64,000 nucleotides of DNA from assembly GCF_028553785.1 (NCBI RefSeq), contig NZ_CP067136.1, forward strand, positions 248,001-312,000. The letters are read 5' to 3'. The notes under the pieces are model-generated. The model saw only the letters and a list, made by a program, of their open reading frames with translations, was not told where the DNA came from and searched no databases. A program made the position numbers and the translations under genes. This DNA is from Paracoccus fistulariae. Its GTDB lineage: Bacteria; Pseudomonadota; Alphaproteobacteria; Rhodobacterales; Rhodobacteraceae. Shown here one piece after another: positions 1 to 8,230 of this stretch. Every line of letters starts with the position of its first letter. Position 1 is the first letter of the stretch.

Positions 1-1
1 C

Positions 2-724
2 TTCAGCCCCTATGATTACGGCCCCTTCTATGTGAACCCGCTGGCATCGGTGCTGCGCGATCTGCCCTATCCCAGCTTTGACGTCGAGGCCGGGCCGCAA
101 CTGTTCATCTCGGCCACGAATGTGCGTACCGGGCGCATCCGCGTCTTTACCGGCCGCGCGGCGACGCGGGATGCGGTGATGGCCTCGGCCTGCCTGCCGA
201 ACCTGTTCCGCGCGGTCGAGATCTATGATCCCGATACCGAACGGGTCGAGGCGTTCTGGGATGGCGGCTTCATCGCCAATCCGGCGCTTTATCCGCTGTA
301 CCGGCCCGATCTGCCGCGTGACATCGTGATCGTGAACATCAACCCGCTGATGCGCGACGGCCTGCCGCGAACGCCCAGCCAGATTTCTGACCGGGTGAAT
401 GAGGTCAGTTTCAACAGTTCACTCATGGCCGAACTGCGCTCGATCAATTTCGTCAAGCGCCTGTTTGCCGAAGGGCGGCTGGAAAACCGCGCGATGAAGA
501 ACCCGCTGATCCACATGATCCTGGATGACATGCTGATGAACGATCTGACGGCGCGGTCCAAGGTGCTGCCGGATCCGGGCATGCTGGACCGGATGAAAGC
601 GGCAGGGCAGGTGGCCGCCCACAGCTTTATCGAAGAGCATGCCGATGCGCTGAACACGCGCGATACGGTGGATCTGGCGGCGCTGTTCAACGGGGCGGGG
701 ATCATCGACCGGGTCGGGGTCTGA
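2..724 (+). CDS. Patatin-like phospholipase, 3' part (5' end outside window)
   Basis: This is the C-terminal part of a patatin-family serine lipase/acyl hydrolase. The frame is already open at base 2, so the GTG at 32 is internal and the nucleophile-elbow Ser (GxSxG) lies upstream of the window. The sequence shows the family's second catalytic motif, DGG, in the context FWDGGFIANP (codons near 260), preceded by a typical ITATN-like strand (FISATNVRTG). After the DGG comes a helical tail of about 150 residues. Patatin proteins hydrolyse acyl chains of lipids. The substrate and cellular location cannot be told from this part. It converges on the VPLPA-CTERM gene that ends at 781. Confidence 0.85.
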   Translation, partial: FSPYDYGPFYVNPLASVLRDLPYPSFDVEAGPQLFISATNVRTGRIRVFTGRAATRDAVMASACLPNLFRAVEIYDPDTERVEAFWDGGFIANPALYPLYRPDLPRDIVIVNINPLMRDGLPRTPSQISDRVNEVSFNSSLMAELRSINFVKRLFAEGRLENRAMKNPLIHMILDDMLMNDLTARSKVLPDPGMLDRMKAAGQVAAHSFIEEHADALNTRDTVDLAALFNGAGIIDRVGV

Positions 725-726
725 CG

Positions 727-755
727 AAAAACGGGCCGCTGCTGACAGCGGCCCG
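727..755 (-). terminator. Intrinsic terminator between convergent genes
   Basis: A perfect 10-bp stem (732-741 with 746-755, CGGGCCGCTG) has a 4-nt loop. On the minus strand the stem is followed by five T (bases 731-727). It fits termination of the VPLPA-CTERM gene that stops at 781. The plus-strand side lacks a T-run, so it is a weaker terminator for the patatin gene. Confidence 0.85.
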
Positions 756-780
756 CCTGGGTGTGTCGTCAGGCTCGGGC

Positions 781-1530
781 TTAGCTGCGGCGCCGACGCC
801 CGGCTGCCGCAAGGCCGCCCAGACCTGCGATCAGGAACCATGCCGCGGCGGGAAGCGGCACCGGGGCGATGTTTTCCTCATAGGTGAAGCGCGCCAGAAG
901 GTCTGCCGTGTTCGATTGACCTTCCAGAGTCCAGAAGCTGTCGCCGATATCGAACCCCTCGACATCAAAGACATAGGTAAAGGTCGAGCCGGTGCCATCG
1001 GTGATGGTAAAGGTCTCGCTGGTGGCGGGGTTCGTCGTCGGCGTCACCCGGTCCGAGCAACCGCCGGTATTGCTGGGGTCGTTATTCGGCAGCGTATTGG
1101 CACAGGGGTCATCGTTGTTCGGCGTCTCGAAGTGATCAAAGACGAACTGCGAGGTGCGCGTATAGGATGTGCCCGGATCTGCGCCCAGATAAAAGGTGAA
1201 GGACACATCAAGCGTCGCGCTGCTGATGCCAGAGCCAGCGCCGATCGGGAAGTTGTGATGCGTGAAGGTGCCGATCTTGAAATCGGTATCCTGGGCATGC
1301 GGTCCCGAAGGGGCAAGCGGATCGAAATCATAGCCGCTTTGCGCCTCTGAGGTTGTCCCCCAACGCAATTCTGCGGTGCCCGCATTGTCGGCGCTGGTGA
1401 CATCAGAGCCGTCAGTCCAGCTGCTCCATGTCGCGGTGACGTCAGTGATATTCAGGGTGGCGGCTTGCGCTGTTGCTGCTGCTAGCGTCAGAGCAGTGGA
1501 AGCGCAAAGAAGGTTCAAACATTTTCTCAT
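781..1530 (-). CDS. THxN family VPLPA-CTERM sorting protein
   Basis: A 249-aa secreted protein. The start was set at the ATG at 1530 rather than 1602 because it has a GGAGA Shine-Dalgarno and begins directly with a signal peptide (MRKCLNLL, ending near ATAQA). The mature part is a beta-rich domain containing GTFTHHN, the THxN signature of a PEP-CTERM-associated family. It ends in VPLPA, then a hydrophobic stretch and GRRRRS, which is the VPLPA-CTERM sorting signal recognised by an exosortase-type enzyme. The protein is therefore expected at the cell surface or released. Its function is unknown, and no exosortase gene is in the window. It is paralogous to the neighbour at 1973-2734. Confidence 0.9.
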   Translation of the reverse strand: MRKCLNLLCASTALTLAAATAQAATLNITDVTATWSSWTDGSDVTSADNAGTAELRWGTTSEAQSGYDFDPLAPSGPHAQDTDFKIGTFTHHNFPIGAGSGISSATLDVSFTFYLGADPGTSYTRTSQFVFDHFETPNNDDPCANTLPNNDPSNTGGCSDRVTPTTNPATSETFTITDGTGSTFTYVFDVEGFDIGDSFWTLEGQSNTADLLARFTYEENIAPVPLPAAAWFLIAGLGGLAAAGRRRRS

Positions 1531-1972
1531 TTTTAATCTCCGATAGGTGGGACCGGACAGCACGCAAGAGGTCAGACAGCCCGAAAAAGCGGAAAAACGC
1601 ACTCTCTATGTAACGCGGCTATAATAGCGCAAATTTAAACAGAATTGTCTGTTTTATTCGTTCTGATGTGAAATACATCCTGTGATTGTAAATGATACTG
1701 CTCAATTTGCATATTCACCAATTTCAGTGTCAGGGGAACAACTTATAGGCGTGGGATACGACGTCGTTTTTGTGCATCTGATTCGCTGAGCGCGAATCAT
1801 CCCGCAATCGAGAATATAATGTTACCGCAGGTTTAAAAGGTGACGTTCAGGTAATGTGCAGATAATGCAATTGGCATGCCCATCTGCTGCTCCGGGATAA
1901 TCGCGGAACATGGTATCATTAAATGAAAAGGGGGCCAGACGCATCTGACCCCCATTCAAGCTGTGAATTCGT
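1531..1972. other. AT-rich intergenic region between the two VPLPA-CTERM genes
   Basis: These 442 bp lie upstream of the 781-1530 gene and downstream of the 1973-2734 gene. They are clearly more AT-rich than the coding DNA and have no credible open frame. They contain the terminator at 1923-1953 and must contain the promoter of the downstream gene. I could not assign -35/-10 boxes with confidence. Confidence 0.6.
1923..1953 (-). terminator. Intrinsic terminator after the second VPLPA-CTERM gene
   Basis: A 10-bp stem (1930-1939 with 1944-1953, one G-U pair on the minus-strand RNA) has a 4-nt loop and is followed on the minus strand by TTTTCAT. It lies 20 nt past the stop codon of the gene at 1973-2734. 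Confidence 0.8.
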
Positions 1973-2734
1973 TCAGGCTTTGCGGCGACGGCGCGCAACC
2001 GCGCCCATACCGGCGACACCTGCCAGCAACAGCCAGCCCGCGGCGGGCAGCGGAACCGGGGGAAGGGGCACGTTTTCCTCATAGGTGAAGCGTGCCTGCA
2101 GCTGGGCGCTGTTCTTCTGGTTCTCGACCGTCCAGAAGTTCTCGCCGATATTGAAGCCGGTCACATCGAACAGATAGGTTCTGGTCACGCCGTCTTCGGT
2201 GATCGTGAAGCTTTCGCTTTTTCTGGGATTGGTGATCGGGGTCACGCGGTCTTCGCAGCCGACCTGCACGCCATTGGGTTTGCTTTCCTTGCCATCCACG
2301 CAGATGCCGCTTTCGGGCACGTTCGGCGTTTCCCAATGCTCGAACACGAATTGCGACGAACGCGTGTATATATTGGACGAATCCGTTCCCAGATAGAACG
2401 AGAAGGTCACATCCAGCGTGGCGCTGCTGATCCCCTTGTCGATGACAAAGTTGTTGTGGGTAAAGGTGCCCAGCGTGAAGGTCTGATCCTTCTGATGCGG
2501 ACCCGAGGTCGGCACCGGCGCGAAATCATACCCGCTTTGCTGCTTGGTATAGCCAGGCGTTCCCCAGCGAAGTTCAGCAACATCCCCGTTCATGGTGGAG
2601 CTTTGCTTCACACCACCGGTCCAATCGGACCAGACGCCGGAAACGTTGGTGACGGTCAGGGTGGCTGCCTGCGAGGCGGCGGCGCCCAATACGAGAGTGG
2701 AGACGGCAAAAATTGCCGAGGCATACTTGTTCAT
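1973..2734 (-). CDS. THxN family VPLPA-CTERM sorting protein (tandem paralogue)
   Basis: A 253-aa secreted protein with the same architecture as its downstream neighbour: signal peptide ending near AASQA, a TLTVTNVSGVWS strand, the RWGT and SGYDF motifs, GTFTHNN (THxN), an SxTF-type internal repeat, then VPLPA, a hydrophobic helix and ARRRRKA. The ATG at 2734 has GGAG about 10 nt upstream. It differs from the paralogue mainly in the loop with CVDGKESKPN, where a Cys pair is kept (ICVDG and VGCEDR). It is presumably surface-anchored or released by an exosortase system. The family's role is not known to me. The tandem arrangement suggests local duplication. Confidence 0.9.
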   Translation of the reverse strand: MNKYASAIFAVSTLVLGAAASQAATLTVTNVSGVWSDWTGGVKQSSTMNGDVAELRWGTPGYTKQQSGYDFAPVPTSGPHQKDQTFTLGTFTHNNFVIDKGISSATLDVTFSFYLGTDSSNIYTRSSQFVFEHWETPNVPESGICVDGKESKPNGVQVGCEDRVTPITNPRKSESFTITEDGVTRTYLFDVTGFNIGENFWTVENQKNSAQLQARFTYEENVPLPPVPLPAAGWLLLAGVAGMGAVARRRRKA

Positions 2735-3092
2735 AACTGTAAAACTCCGAACTGGTCAAAGCCGCAAAAACGCGCGGATACTGGTCGTTACAGGGGTACA
2801 AAGACTACTTCTAGTCCTTTTACTGTAAACTAATTATTCTACCTTTAAAAATGTAATTTTAAGACTTCACGCGTAAGTGCATATATTTACCATCTGCAGT
2901 TGTTATTTCTGCCTTTTACAGGTTTGGATGCAACTCTCGCGTTCTGTTAATGCCACATATTTGCAACTTCATTTGAGTTTTTTTAACCTCCGGCGGGCCG
3001 GGCGTGGCGATTTTGACACGGATTTTTGATCTTTCCGGCGGGCGCGCGCGACTGCATCCGGGGCAGGAGGGGGCAAGACGGCGACTCACCCA
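2735..3092. other. AT-rich intergenic region upstream of the second VPLPA-CTERM gene
   Basis: The 358 bp contain no convincing gene. The part nearest 2735 is the leader and promoter region of the VPLPA-CTERM gene. Bases around 2820-2980 are markedly AT-rich. The side next to 3092 is the downstream region of the pseudouridine operon, and I see no clear intrinsic terminator there. Confidence 0.5.
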
Positions 3093-4016
3093 TCAGGCCT
3101 GTCGAACCATCCGGGCCGCGATATCGGCGGCAAGGCGGGCATTGTTCAGCACCAGCGCGATGTTCGAGTCCAGCGACCGGCCCCCGGTCAGCTCGAAGAT
3201 CCGCTGCAGCAGGAAAGGGGTCACCGATTTGGCGGCGATCTTCTGCGCCTCTGCCTCGGCCAGGGCCTGTTCGATGACCGGCATGATCTGGTCGCGGGGG
3301 ATTTCGGCCTCGGGCGGGATCGGGTTGGCGACCAGCTGGCCGCCCTTCAGGCCCAGCCGCGCGCGCATCGCGGCGGCGGCGGCGATCTGGTCGGGGCTGT
3401 CCATCCGCAAGGGCGCGGCGATGCCGCTGTTGCGCGACCAGAAGGCGGGCAGGTCGTCCTGCCCATAGGCGATGACCGGCACGCCCAGCGTTTCCAGCAC
3501 CTCCCACGTCTTGGGCAGGTCCAGGATCGCCTTGGCCCCGGCGGCCACGACCGTGACCGGGGTTTGCGCCAGTTCCTGCAGATCGGCCGAGATGTCGAAG
3601 CTGTCTTCCGCGCCGCGATGCACGCCGCCGATGCCGCCGGTGGCAAAGACCCGGATTCCGGCCAGATGGGCGCAGATCATCGTCGCCGCCACGGTCGTGG
3701 CGCCGGTGCGGCCGGTGGTCAGGCAGACGGCCAGATCGGCGCGCGACAGCTTCATCGCCTGATCGGGTGGGGTCCGGGCCAGCGCCTCTAACGTGTCATC
3801 GGTCAGGCCGATATGGATCTGGCCGCCCATCACCGCGATGGTCGCGGGCACGGCCCCGCCATCACGGATCACGCCTTCGACCTTGCGCGCCATGTCCAGA
3901 TTCTGCGGATAGGGCATGCCATGTGTGATGATGGTGCTTTCCAGCGCCACGACCGGCTTGCCCGTCGCAATCGCGTCGGAAACTTCGGGCGAGAGGTGCA
4001 GCGGGGCATCGGTCAT
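3093..4016 (-). CDS. psuG: Pseudouridine-5'-phosphate glycosidase PsuG
   Basis: A 307-aa enzyme that reversibly splits pseudouridine 5'-phosphate into uracil and ribose 5-phosphate, the second step of pseudouridine catabolism. Family signatures are the N-terminal ALESTIITHGMPYP block (residues about 23-36), GGIGGVHRG in the middle, AGAKAILDLPKTWE, and the C-terminal TPFLLQRIFELTGGRSLDSN. The open frame extends far upstream, but the start was set at the ATG at 4016, which follows GGAAAGGATG and gives the family length. The start overlaps the stop of psuK by ATGA, so the two are translationally coupled. It is the third gene of an arsR-psuK-psuG operon. Confidence 0.93.
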   Translation of the reverse strand: MTDAPLHLSPEVSDAIATGKPVVALESTIITHGMPYPQNLDMARKVEGVIRDGGAVPATIAVMGGQIHIGLTDDTLEALARTPPDQAMKLSRADLAVCLTTGRTGATTVAATMICAHLAGIRVFATGGIGGVHRGAEDSFDISADLQELAQTPVTVVAAGAKAILDLPKTWEVLETLGVPVIAYGQDDLPAFWSRNSGIAAPLRMDSPDQIAAAAAMRARLGLKGGQLVANPIPPEAEIPRDQIMPVIEQALAEAEAQKIAAKSVTPFLLQRIFELTGGRSLDSNIALVLNNARLAADIAARMVRQA

Positions 4017-4909
4017 GGGACATCCTTTCCGGAAACATGGGCCGCCGAGGCCTGAACCGCCTGATGCAGCGCGGCCTCGCGGGGGGTGTTCTTCAACTCG
4101 GCCGCCAGATGTGCGGCCAGAAAGCAATCGCCCGCGCCGGTGACACGGGCGACGGTCACGCTGGGCGGGGCCAGGGTCAGGGTCGGGCCGTTGGTGATGG
4201 CATCGGCGGCGGGGTTCGGGCCATCTGTGACCAGCACCCGGGCCGCGCCCCGGCGGACCACGGCCTGCGCGGCGCTGGCGGCGTCGGGGCAGGCGTGACC
4301 GGCAAGGATCTGGGCCTCGAACCGGTTCAGGTAAAAACAACCGCGGCGGGCGGCGATCAGCGGCTCCAGCCGCTCGGCCTTGCCGGGGCTGGCGGGCACG
4401 ACGCGCAGATCGGCATGGGCCAGGCGCGGATCGGTCGCGACCTGCGCCAGAAGCCGCTCGGTCAGGTTGCCGTCCAGCACCGCCGGGCCGCGCCAATCGG
4501 CCAGCGCCTGATCCAGCGGGTGCAGGATCGCCGCGCCCGCCTCTTCAAGGCTGTGGGCATCGGCAATCGCGGCGATCAGGCCTTCGCTATCCTCGATCCC
4601 CATATAGCAGTCGGTCGGCAATCCGGTATCGCGCGCCAGCCAGCCGGTCATAACGCCCAGACGCCCGGCCTCGCGCACCAGCGCCTCGCCCTCGGGGTCG
4701 CGGCCCACGGCGGAGAGGACGGCGGGCTTCAGCCCCCACCGGGCCAGCGCGATGGCCACGTTCAGCGCCACGCCGCCGGGGATATGGCGGATGCGGCCGG
4801 GCACATCGGCCCCCGCCGCCATCCGGCGCGGGGCGCGGCCGATCACGTCCCACAGCATCGCCCCGATGCACAGAATATCGGGCCGGGCCTCCTCTTGCGC
4901 GGGGGTCAT
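4013..4909 (-). CDS. psuK: PfkB-family kinase, probable pseudouridine kinase
   Basis: A 298-aa ribokinase-fold kinase. It shows the PfkB signature 1 region GGVALNVAIALARWG near residue 50 and signature 2 RVTGAGDCFLAAHLA near residue 255, where the Asp is the catalytic base. The substrate is inferred from the neighbour: in known psuK-psuG pairs the kinase makes pseudouridine 5'-phosphate for the glycosidase. The start at 4909 was chosen because its ATG overlaps the stop of the upstream regulator (ATGA) and places the hydrophobic first strand (DILCIGAMLWD) correctly. Its stop overlaps psuG in the same way. Confidence 0.85.
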   Translation of the reverse strand: MTPAQEEARPDILCIGAMLWDVIGRAPRRMAAGADVPGRIRHIPGGVALNVAIALARWGLKPAVLSAVGRDPEGEALVREAGRLGVMTGWLARDTGLPTDCYMGIEDSEGLIAAIADAHSLEEAGAAILHPLDQALADWRGPAVLDGNLTERLLAQVATDPRLAHADLRVVPASPGKAERLEPLIAARRGCFYLNRFEAQILAGHACPDAASAAQAVVRRGAARVLVTDGPNPAADAITNGPTLTLAPPSVTVARVTGAGDCFLAAHLAAELKNTPREAALHQAVQASAAHVSGKDVP

Positions 4910-5253
4910 TCTTCGCTCCATTCCCTTATCTGGCCTTCCAGAAAGCGTTCGAAATCGTCCAGATCCACCGGGTCGAACTGCCCGAAACCCTGCATCCAGA
5001 CCGAGGCCGCCCGCATCCCGTCCGGATCCAGCTTGCACCAGGTGATCCGCCCGCGGCGCTCCTGCCGGATCAGGCCGGCGGCGGCCAGGACAGAGAGGTG
5101 CTTGGAAATGGCCGCAAGGCTCATCTCGAAGGGCTGGGCGACATCGCTGACGGCCATGTCATCTTCCAGCAGCATGGACAAGACCCGGCGTCGCGTCGGA
5201 TCGGCCAGAGCGGCGAAGATCAGGTCCAGCCTGTCGGGTGCGGGGGCGGTCAT
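4906..5253 (-). CDS. ArsR-family winged-helix transcriptional regulator
   Basis: A 115-aa repressor-type protein. A winged helix-turn-helix fills residues about 8-85, with the family signature ALADPTRRRVLSMLL and a recognition helix in MSLAAISKHLSVLAAAGL. The usual metal-binding CxC of classical ArsR proteins is absent, so it resembles the SdpR/autorepressor branch more than a metal sensor. It is the first gene of the operon with psuK and psuG, all joined by 4-bp overlaps. The simplest reading is that it controls pseudouridine catabolism. This is inference from position only. Confidence 0.85.
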   Translation of the reverse strand: MTAPAPDRLDLIFAALADPTRRRVLSMLLEDDMAVSDVAQPFEMSLAAISKHLSVLAAAGLIRQERRGRITWCKLDPDGMRAASVWMQGFGQFDPVDLDDFERFLEGQIREWSEE

Positions 5254-5402
5254 GGCATCAAAAATCGCGATTTCAGGCCGGGGATAGTCAACTTGGCGGT
5301 TGAATAATGTAGGGGCATGGCGCGGATTGCAAGGGGCATGGCGGAATCCCGTGATTTCGATATGCCTTCGGAATCAATGCCTTATAAGGTGCGCTGGCTT
5401 GC

Positions 5403-5431
5403 TTGACTCGGGCCGCGTTCCACCCTAGACA
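5403..5431 (+). promoter_or_regulatory. Candidate sigma-70-type promoter of the F0 ATP synthase operon
   Basis: TTGACT (5403-5408) is followed after exactly 17 bases by TAGACA (5426-5431), 30 bp before the atpI start codon. The -35 matches the consensus at five of six positions. The -10 is poorer, as is common in Rhodobacteraceae. Confidence 0.55.
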
Positions 5432-5461
5432 CCCCATCGACGAATAACGGGGGCGTGAGAG

Positions 5462-5821
5462 ATGGCCAAAGAGCCCCGGAACGACAGCGACCGGCAGCAA
5501 GACGCCGCCCGCTTGCGCGATCTGGAGGACAGGCTGTCCCGGCTTACCAAGGCGCCAGAGGTCGGCGGACCGATGGCAGGCTATGACAAGGCGCATGTCG
5601 CCTGGCGCATGGTCACCGAGATCGTGGCGGGCATCGTGCTGGGCTGCGGGATCGGATACGGATTGGATTGGATGTTCGGCACCACGCCGTTCCTGATGAT
5701 CCTGTTTATTCTTCTTGGCTTCGCGGCCGGTATCAAAGTGATGATGCGCACCGCGGCCGAGCTTGGCAACAATCCCGGCAAGCCGCCGGAGACCGATGAG
5801 GGAACAGATCGTGGCGACTGA
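5462..5821 (+). CDS. atpI: F0F1 ATP synthase assembly protein AtpI
   Basis: A 119-aa membrane protein encoded first in the F0 operon. The charged N-terminal 45 residues (many R/D, predicted helical) are followed by two transmembrane helices, about residues 50-70 ([19 protein letters not shown]) and 77-96. The glycine-rich helix pair is the AtpI/AtpZ-type fold that helps assemble the c-ring. The ATG at 5462 follows a purine-rich GTGAGAG. Its 3' end overlaps the GTG start proposed for atpB by 11 bases. Confidence 0.9.
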   Translation: MAKEPRNDSDRQQDAARLRDLEDRLSRLTKAPEVGGPMAGYDKAHVAWRMVTEIVAGIVLGCGIGYGLDWMFGTTPFLMILFILLGFAAGIKVMMRTAAELGNNPGKPPETDEGTDRGD

Positions 5822-6563
5822 AGCGGAAGCAGCAACTGGCCTTTCCTTTCACCCGATGGAACAGTTCATCGTGAAGCCGCTGTTCGGCGATGGCCCGGTT
5901 CACTGGTACACGCCGACCAATGTGACGCTGTGGCTGTTCCTGATCATCGTCGCCACCGCTGCGCTGCTGATCTGGGGCACGCGCGGCCGCTCGATCGTTC
6001 CCAACCGCTCGCAATCCATGGCCGAGCTGTCCTATGGCATGGTCCATAAGATGGTCGAGGATATCTCGGGCAAGGACGGCCTGAAATATTTCCCCTATAT
6101 CATGACGCTGTTCATGTTCGTGCTGTTCGGGAACTTCCTGGGCCTGCTGCCCAAGGCCTTTACCGTCACCTCGCATATCGCGGTGACCGGCGTGCTGGCC
6201 TTTGCCGTCTTCTTTACCGTGACCGCCATCGGCTTCATCAAGAACGGCGCGCATTTCCTGGACCTGTTCTGGGTGCGCTCGGCCCCGCTGGCGATCCGCC
6301 CGGTGCTGGCCGTGATCGAGGTGATCAGCTACTTCGTGCGTCCGGTCAGCCATTCGATCCGTCTTGCCGGTAACATGATTGCCGGTCACGCCGTGATCAA
6401 GGTTTTCGCGGGCTTCGCGGCCATCGCCGCCGTCGCCCCGGTGTCCATCGTGGCCGTGATCGGCATGTATGCCTTTGAGGTGCTGGTCGCCTTCATCCAG
6501 GCCTATGTGTTCACCATCCTGACCTGCGTTTACCTGAAAGATGCGCTGCACCCGTCGCACTAA
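5811..6563 (+). CDS. atpB: F0 ATP synthase subunit a
   Basis: A 250-aa polytopic subunit forming the proton half-channels beside the c-ring. The C-terminal half carries the hallmark segment [14 protein letters not shown] with the essential Arg near residue 184, followed by the last helix pair and [12 protein letters not shown]. The longest frame starts at 5763, but GTG at 5811 was chosen because it has GAGGGA at the right distance and gives the expected length and N-terminus (ATEAEAATG, then FHPMEQF). ATG at 5796 is the alternative. It overlaps atpI by 11 bp and is followed by atpE after 89 bp. Confidence 0.93.
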   Translation: MATEAEAATGLSFHPMEQFIVKPLFGDGPVHWYTPTNVTLWLFLIIVATAALLIWGTRGRSIVPNRSQSMAELSYGMVHKMVEDISGKDGLKYFPYIMTLFMFVLFGNFLGLLPKAFTVTSHIAVTGVLAFAVFFTVTAIGFIKNGAHFLDLFWVRSAPLAIRPVLAVIEVISYFVRPVSHSIRLAGNMIAGHAVIKVFAGFAAIAAVAPVSIVAVIGMYAFEVLVAFIQAYVFTILTCVYLKDALHPSH

Positions 6564-6652
6564 GCGACGGCAGGCAGCAGCGGGCGGCGCGCTTCCGTGC
6601 CGTCTGTGACTTAACCCGAATACCAAAACTTCCAACCGCAAGGAGTATCATC

Positions 6653-6889
6653 ATGGAAGGCAATATCGGAGAACTGGGCCAGTACATCGGCGTCGGCCTG
6701 ACCGCCATCGGCATGGGCGGCGCAGCCATCGGTGTGGGCAACGTTGCCGGCAACTTCCTGGCAGGCGCCCTGCGCAACCCGTCGGCAGCCGCCGGCCAGA
6801 CCGCCACGCTGTTCATCGGCATGGCCTTTGCGGAAGCTCTGGGGATCTTCTCGTTCCTCGTCGCGCTTCTGCTGATGTTCGCAGTCTGA
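6653..6889 (+). CDS. atpE: F0 ATP synthase subunit c
   Basis: A 78-aa hairpin proteolipid of the rotating c-ring. Two transmembrane helices flank the polar loop ALRNPSAA (residues 39-46). Helix 1 carries the glycine-repeat [16 protein letters not shown] needed for tight helix packing. Helix 2 carries the ion-binding carboxylate Glu61 in [11 protein letters not shown] strong AAGGAG lies 7-10 nt before the ATG, which suits the high copy number of this subunit. Confidence 0.96.
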   Translation: MEGNIGELGQYIGVGLTAIGMGGAAIGVGNVAGNFLAGALRNPSAAAGQTATLFIGMAFAEALGIFSFLVALLLMFAV

Positions 6890-6963
6890 TCCCACGCCAT
6901 CCTTGCGGCGGGGTAGGGGTTCGCCTCTGCCCCATCGTGACCTGAAAGGCCAAGGGGTAGGAA

Positions 6964-7587
6964 ATGATCAGCCTGTTGCAAGAGGCCGCCACCCAGGTGG
7001 TCGAACATTCTGAAGACGCTGCCGCTGCTGCGGTTGCGCAAGGCGATGCCGCAGGGCATGCCGCCGAAGCGGCTCAGGCCGCCGAATCGTCGGGTCTGCC
7101 GCAGCTGGACGTCAGCACGTTTTCCAACCAGATCTTCTGGCTGGTCCTGTGCCTGCTGGTGCTGTACTGGGTGCTGGCCAAGGTCGCGCTGCCCCGGATC
7201 GCCGCCGTTATCTCGGATCGTCAGGGGGCTGTGACCGGCGACCTGATGGCTGCCGAAGAATTCAAGCAGAAAGCGAAAGACGCCGAAGCTGCCTATGACA
7301 AGGCACTGGCCGATGCGCGCTCGGAAGCTCAGAAGATCGTGGCCGCGAACCGCGCCGAGATCCAGAAAGAGCTGGATGAGGCGATTGCCCATGCTGACGC
7401 CGAAATCGCCGCCCGCAGCGCGGAATCGGAAAAGCGTATCGGTGAGATCCGCGAATCCGCCGCGACCAATGCCCGCGAAGTTGCGCGCGACGTGACGGCC
7501 GAACTGGTCCGTGCCTTCGGTGGCAATGTCGATGAGGCTGCGGTCAATTCGGCTGTGGATGCGCGCATGAAAGGGGCCCTGCAATGA
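6964..7587 (+). CDS. atpX: F0 ATP synthase subunit b'
   Basis: A 207-aa peripheral-stalk subunit of the b' type found in phototrophs and alphaproteobacteria. A 50-residue Ala-rich N-terminal extension precedes one transmembrane helix (about residues 56-74, NQIFWLVLCLLVLYWVLAKV), followed by a long amphipathic coiled coil rich in A, E, K and R that dimerises with subunit b. It ends with a 4-bp ATGA overlap with atpF, so the two stalk subunits are translationally coupled. Confidence 0.92.
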   Translation: MISLLQEAATQVVEHSEDAAAAAVAQGDAAGHAAEAAQAAESSGLPQLDVSTFSNQIFWLVLCLLVLYWVLAKVALPRIAAVISDRQGAVTGDLMAAEEFKQKAKDAEAAYDKALADARSEAQKIVAANRAEIQKELDEAIAHADAEIAARSAESEKRIGEIRESAATNAREVARDVTAELVRAFGGNVDEAAVNSAVDARMKGALQ

Positions 7588-8147
7588 AAAAGCTGAGCAC
7601 CGTTGCCGTTGCCGCCGCGCTTGTCGCGGGCCCGGCTGCTGCCGCGTCGGGGGCGTTCTTCTCGCTCCGCAATACCGACTTTATCGTCACGCTGGCCTTT
7701 ATCGGCTTTGTCGCGCTGCTGATCTATTTCAAGGTGCCCGCCAAGATCGGTGCCCTGCTGGACCAGCGCGCCGAAGGGATCCGCAAGGATCTGGACGAAG
7801 CCCGCCGTCTGCGTGAGGAAGCGCAAGAGATCTATTCCAGCTATGAGCGCCGTCAACGCGAAGTTGCGGGCCAGGCAGAGCAGATCGTGGCCAATGCCAA
7901 GCGCGAGGCCGAAGCACAGGCCGCCAAGGCCAAGGATGATCTGAAAACCTCGATCGAGCGTCGCCTGAAGGCCGCCGAAGAGCAGATCTCCAGTGCCGAA
8001 AATGACGCGGTGCGCGCAGTGCGCGACCGTGCCGTTCAGACAGCGGTCGCCGCAGCCTCGGAGCTGCTGGGCCAGCAAGTCGAAAAAGGCCAGCGTTCTG
8101 CTGGTATCGACGACGCCATCGCAGATGTGGCGCGTCGCCTGAACTGA
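7584..8147 (+). CDS. atpF: F0 ATP synthase subunit b
   Basis: A 187-aa peripheral-stalk subunit. Residues 1-21 resemble a signal peptide (ending AAAASG), as is usual for this clade. A transmembrane helix follows at about residues 33-50 (DFIVTLAFIGFVALLIYFKV), then the conserved KIGALLDQRAEGI turn and a long coiled coil to the C-terminus that reaches F1. It is the last gene of the operon and is followed by a strong terminator. The F1 genes are not in this window. Confidence 0.94.
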   Translation: MKKLSTVAVAAALVAGPAAAASGAFFSLRNTDFIVTLAFIGFVALLIYFKVPAKIGALLDQRAEGIRKDLDEARRLREEAQEIYSSYERRQREVAGQAEQIVANAKREAEAQAAKAKDDLKTSIERRLKAAEEQISSAENDAVRAVRDRAVQTAVAAASELLGQQVEKGQRSAGIDDAIADVARRLN

Positions 8148-8192
8148 GGAAAACTTGGTCAGGAACGTCTAAGAACGACGGGACAGTCTTCG

Positions 8193-8222
8193 CCCCCGGC
8201 CTGAACAGGTCGGGGGTTTTTT
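8193..8222 (+). terminator. Intrinsic terminator of the F0 operon
   Basis: A GC-rich stem (8193-8203 with 8206-8216, one G-U pair) with a tight AA-centred loop is followed by six T. It lies 46 bp past the atpF stop. Confidence 0.93.
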
Positions 8223-8230
8223 CTTTCGCC

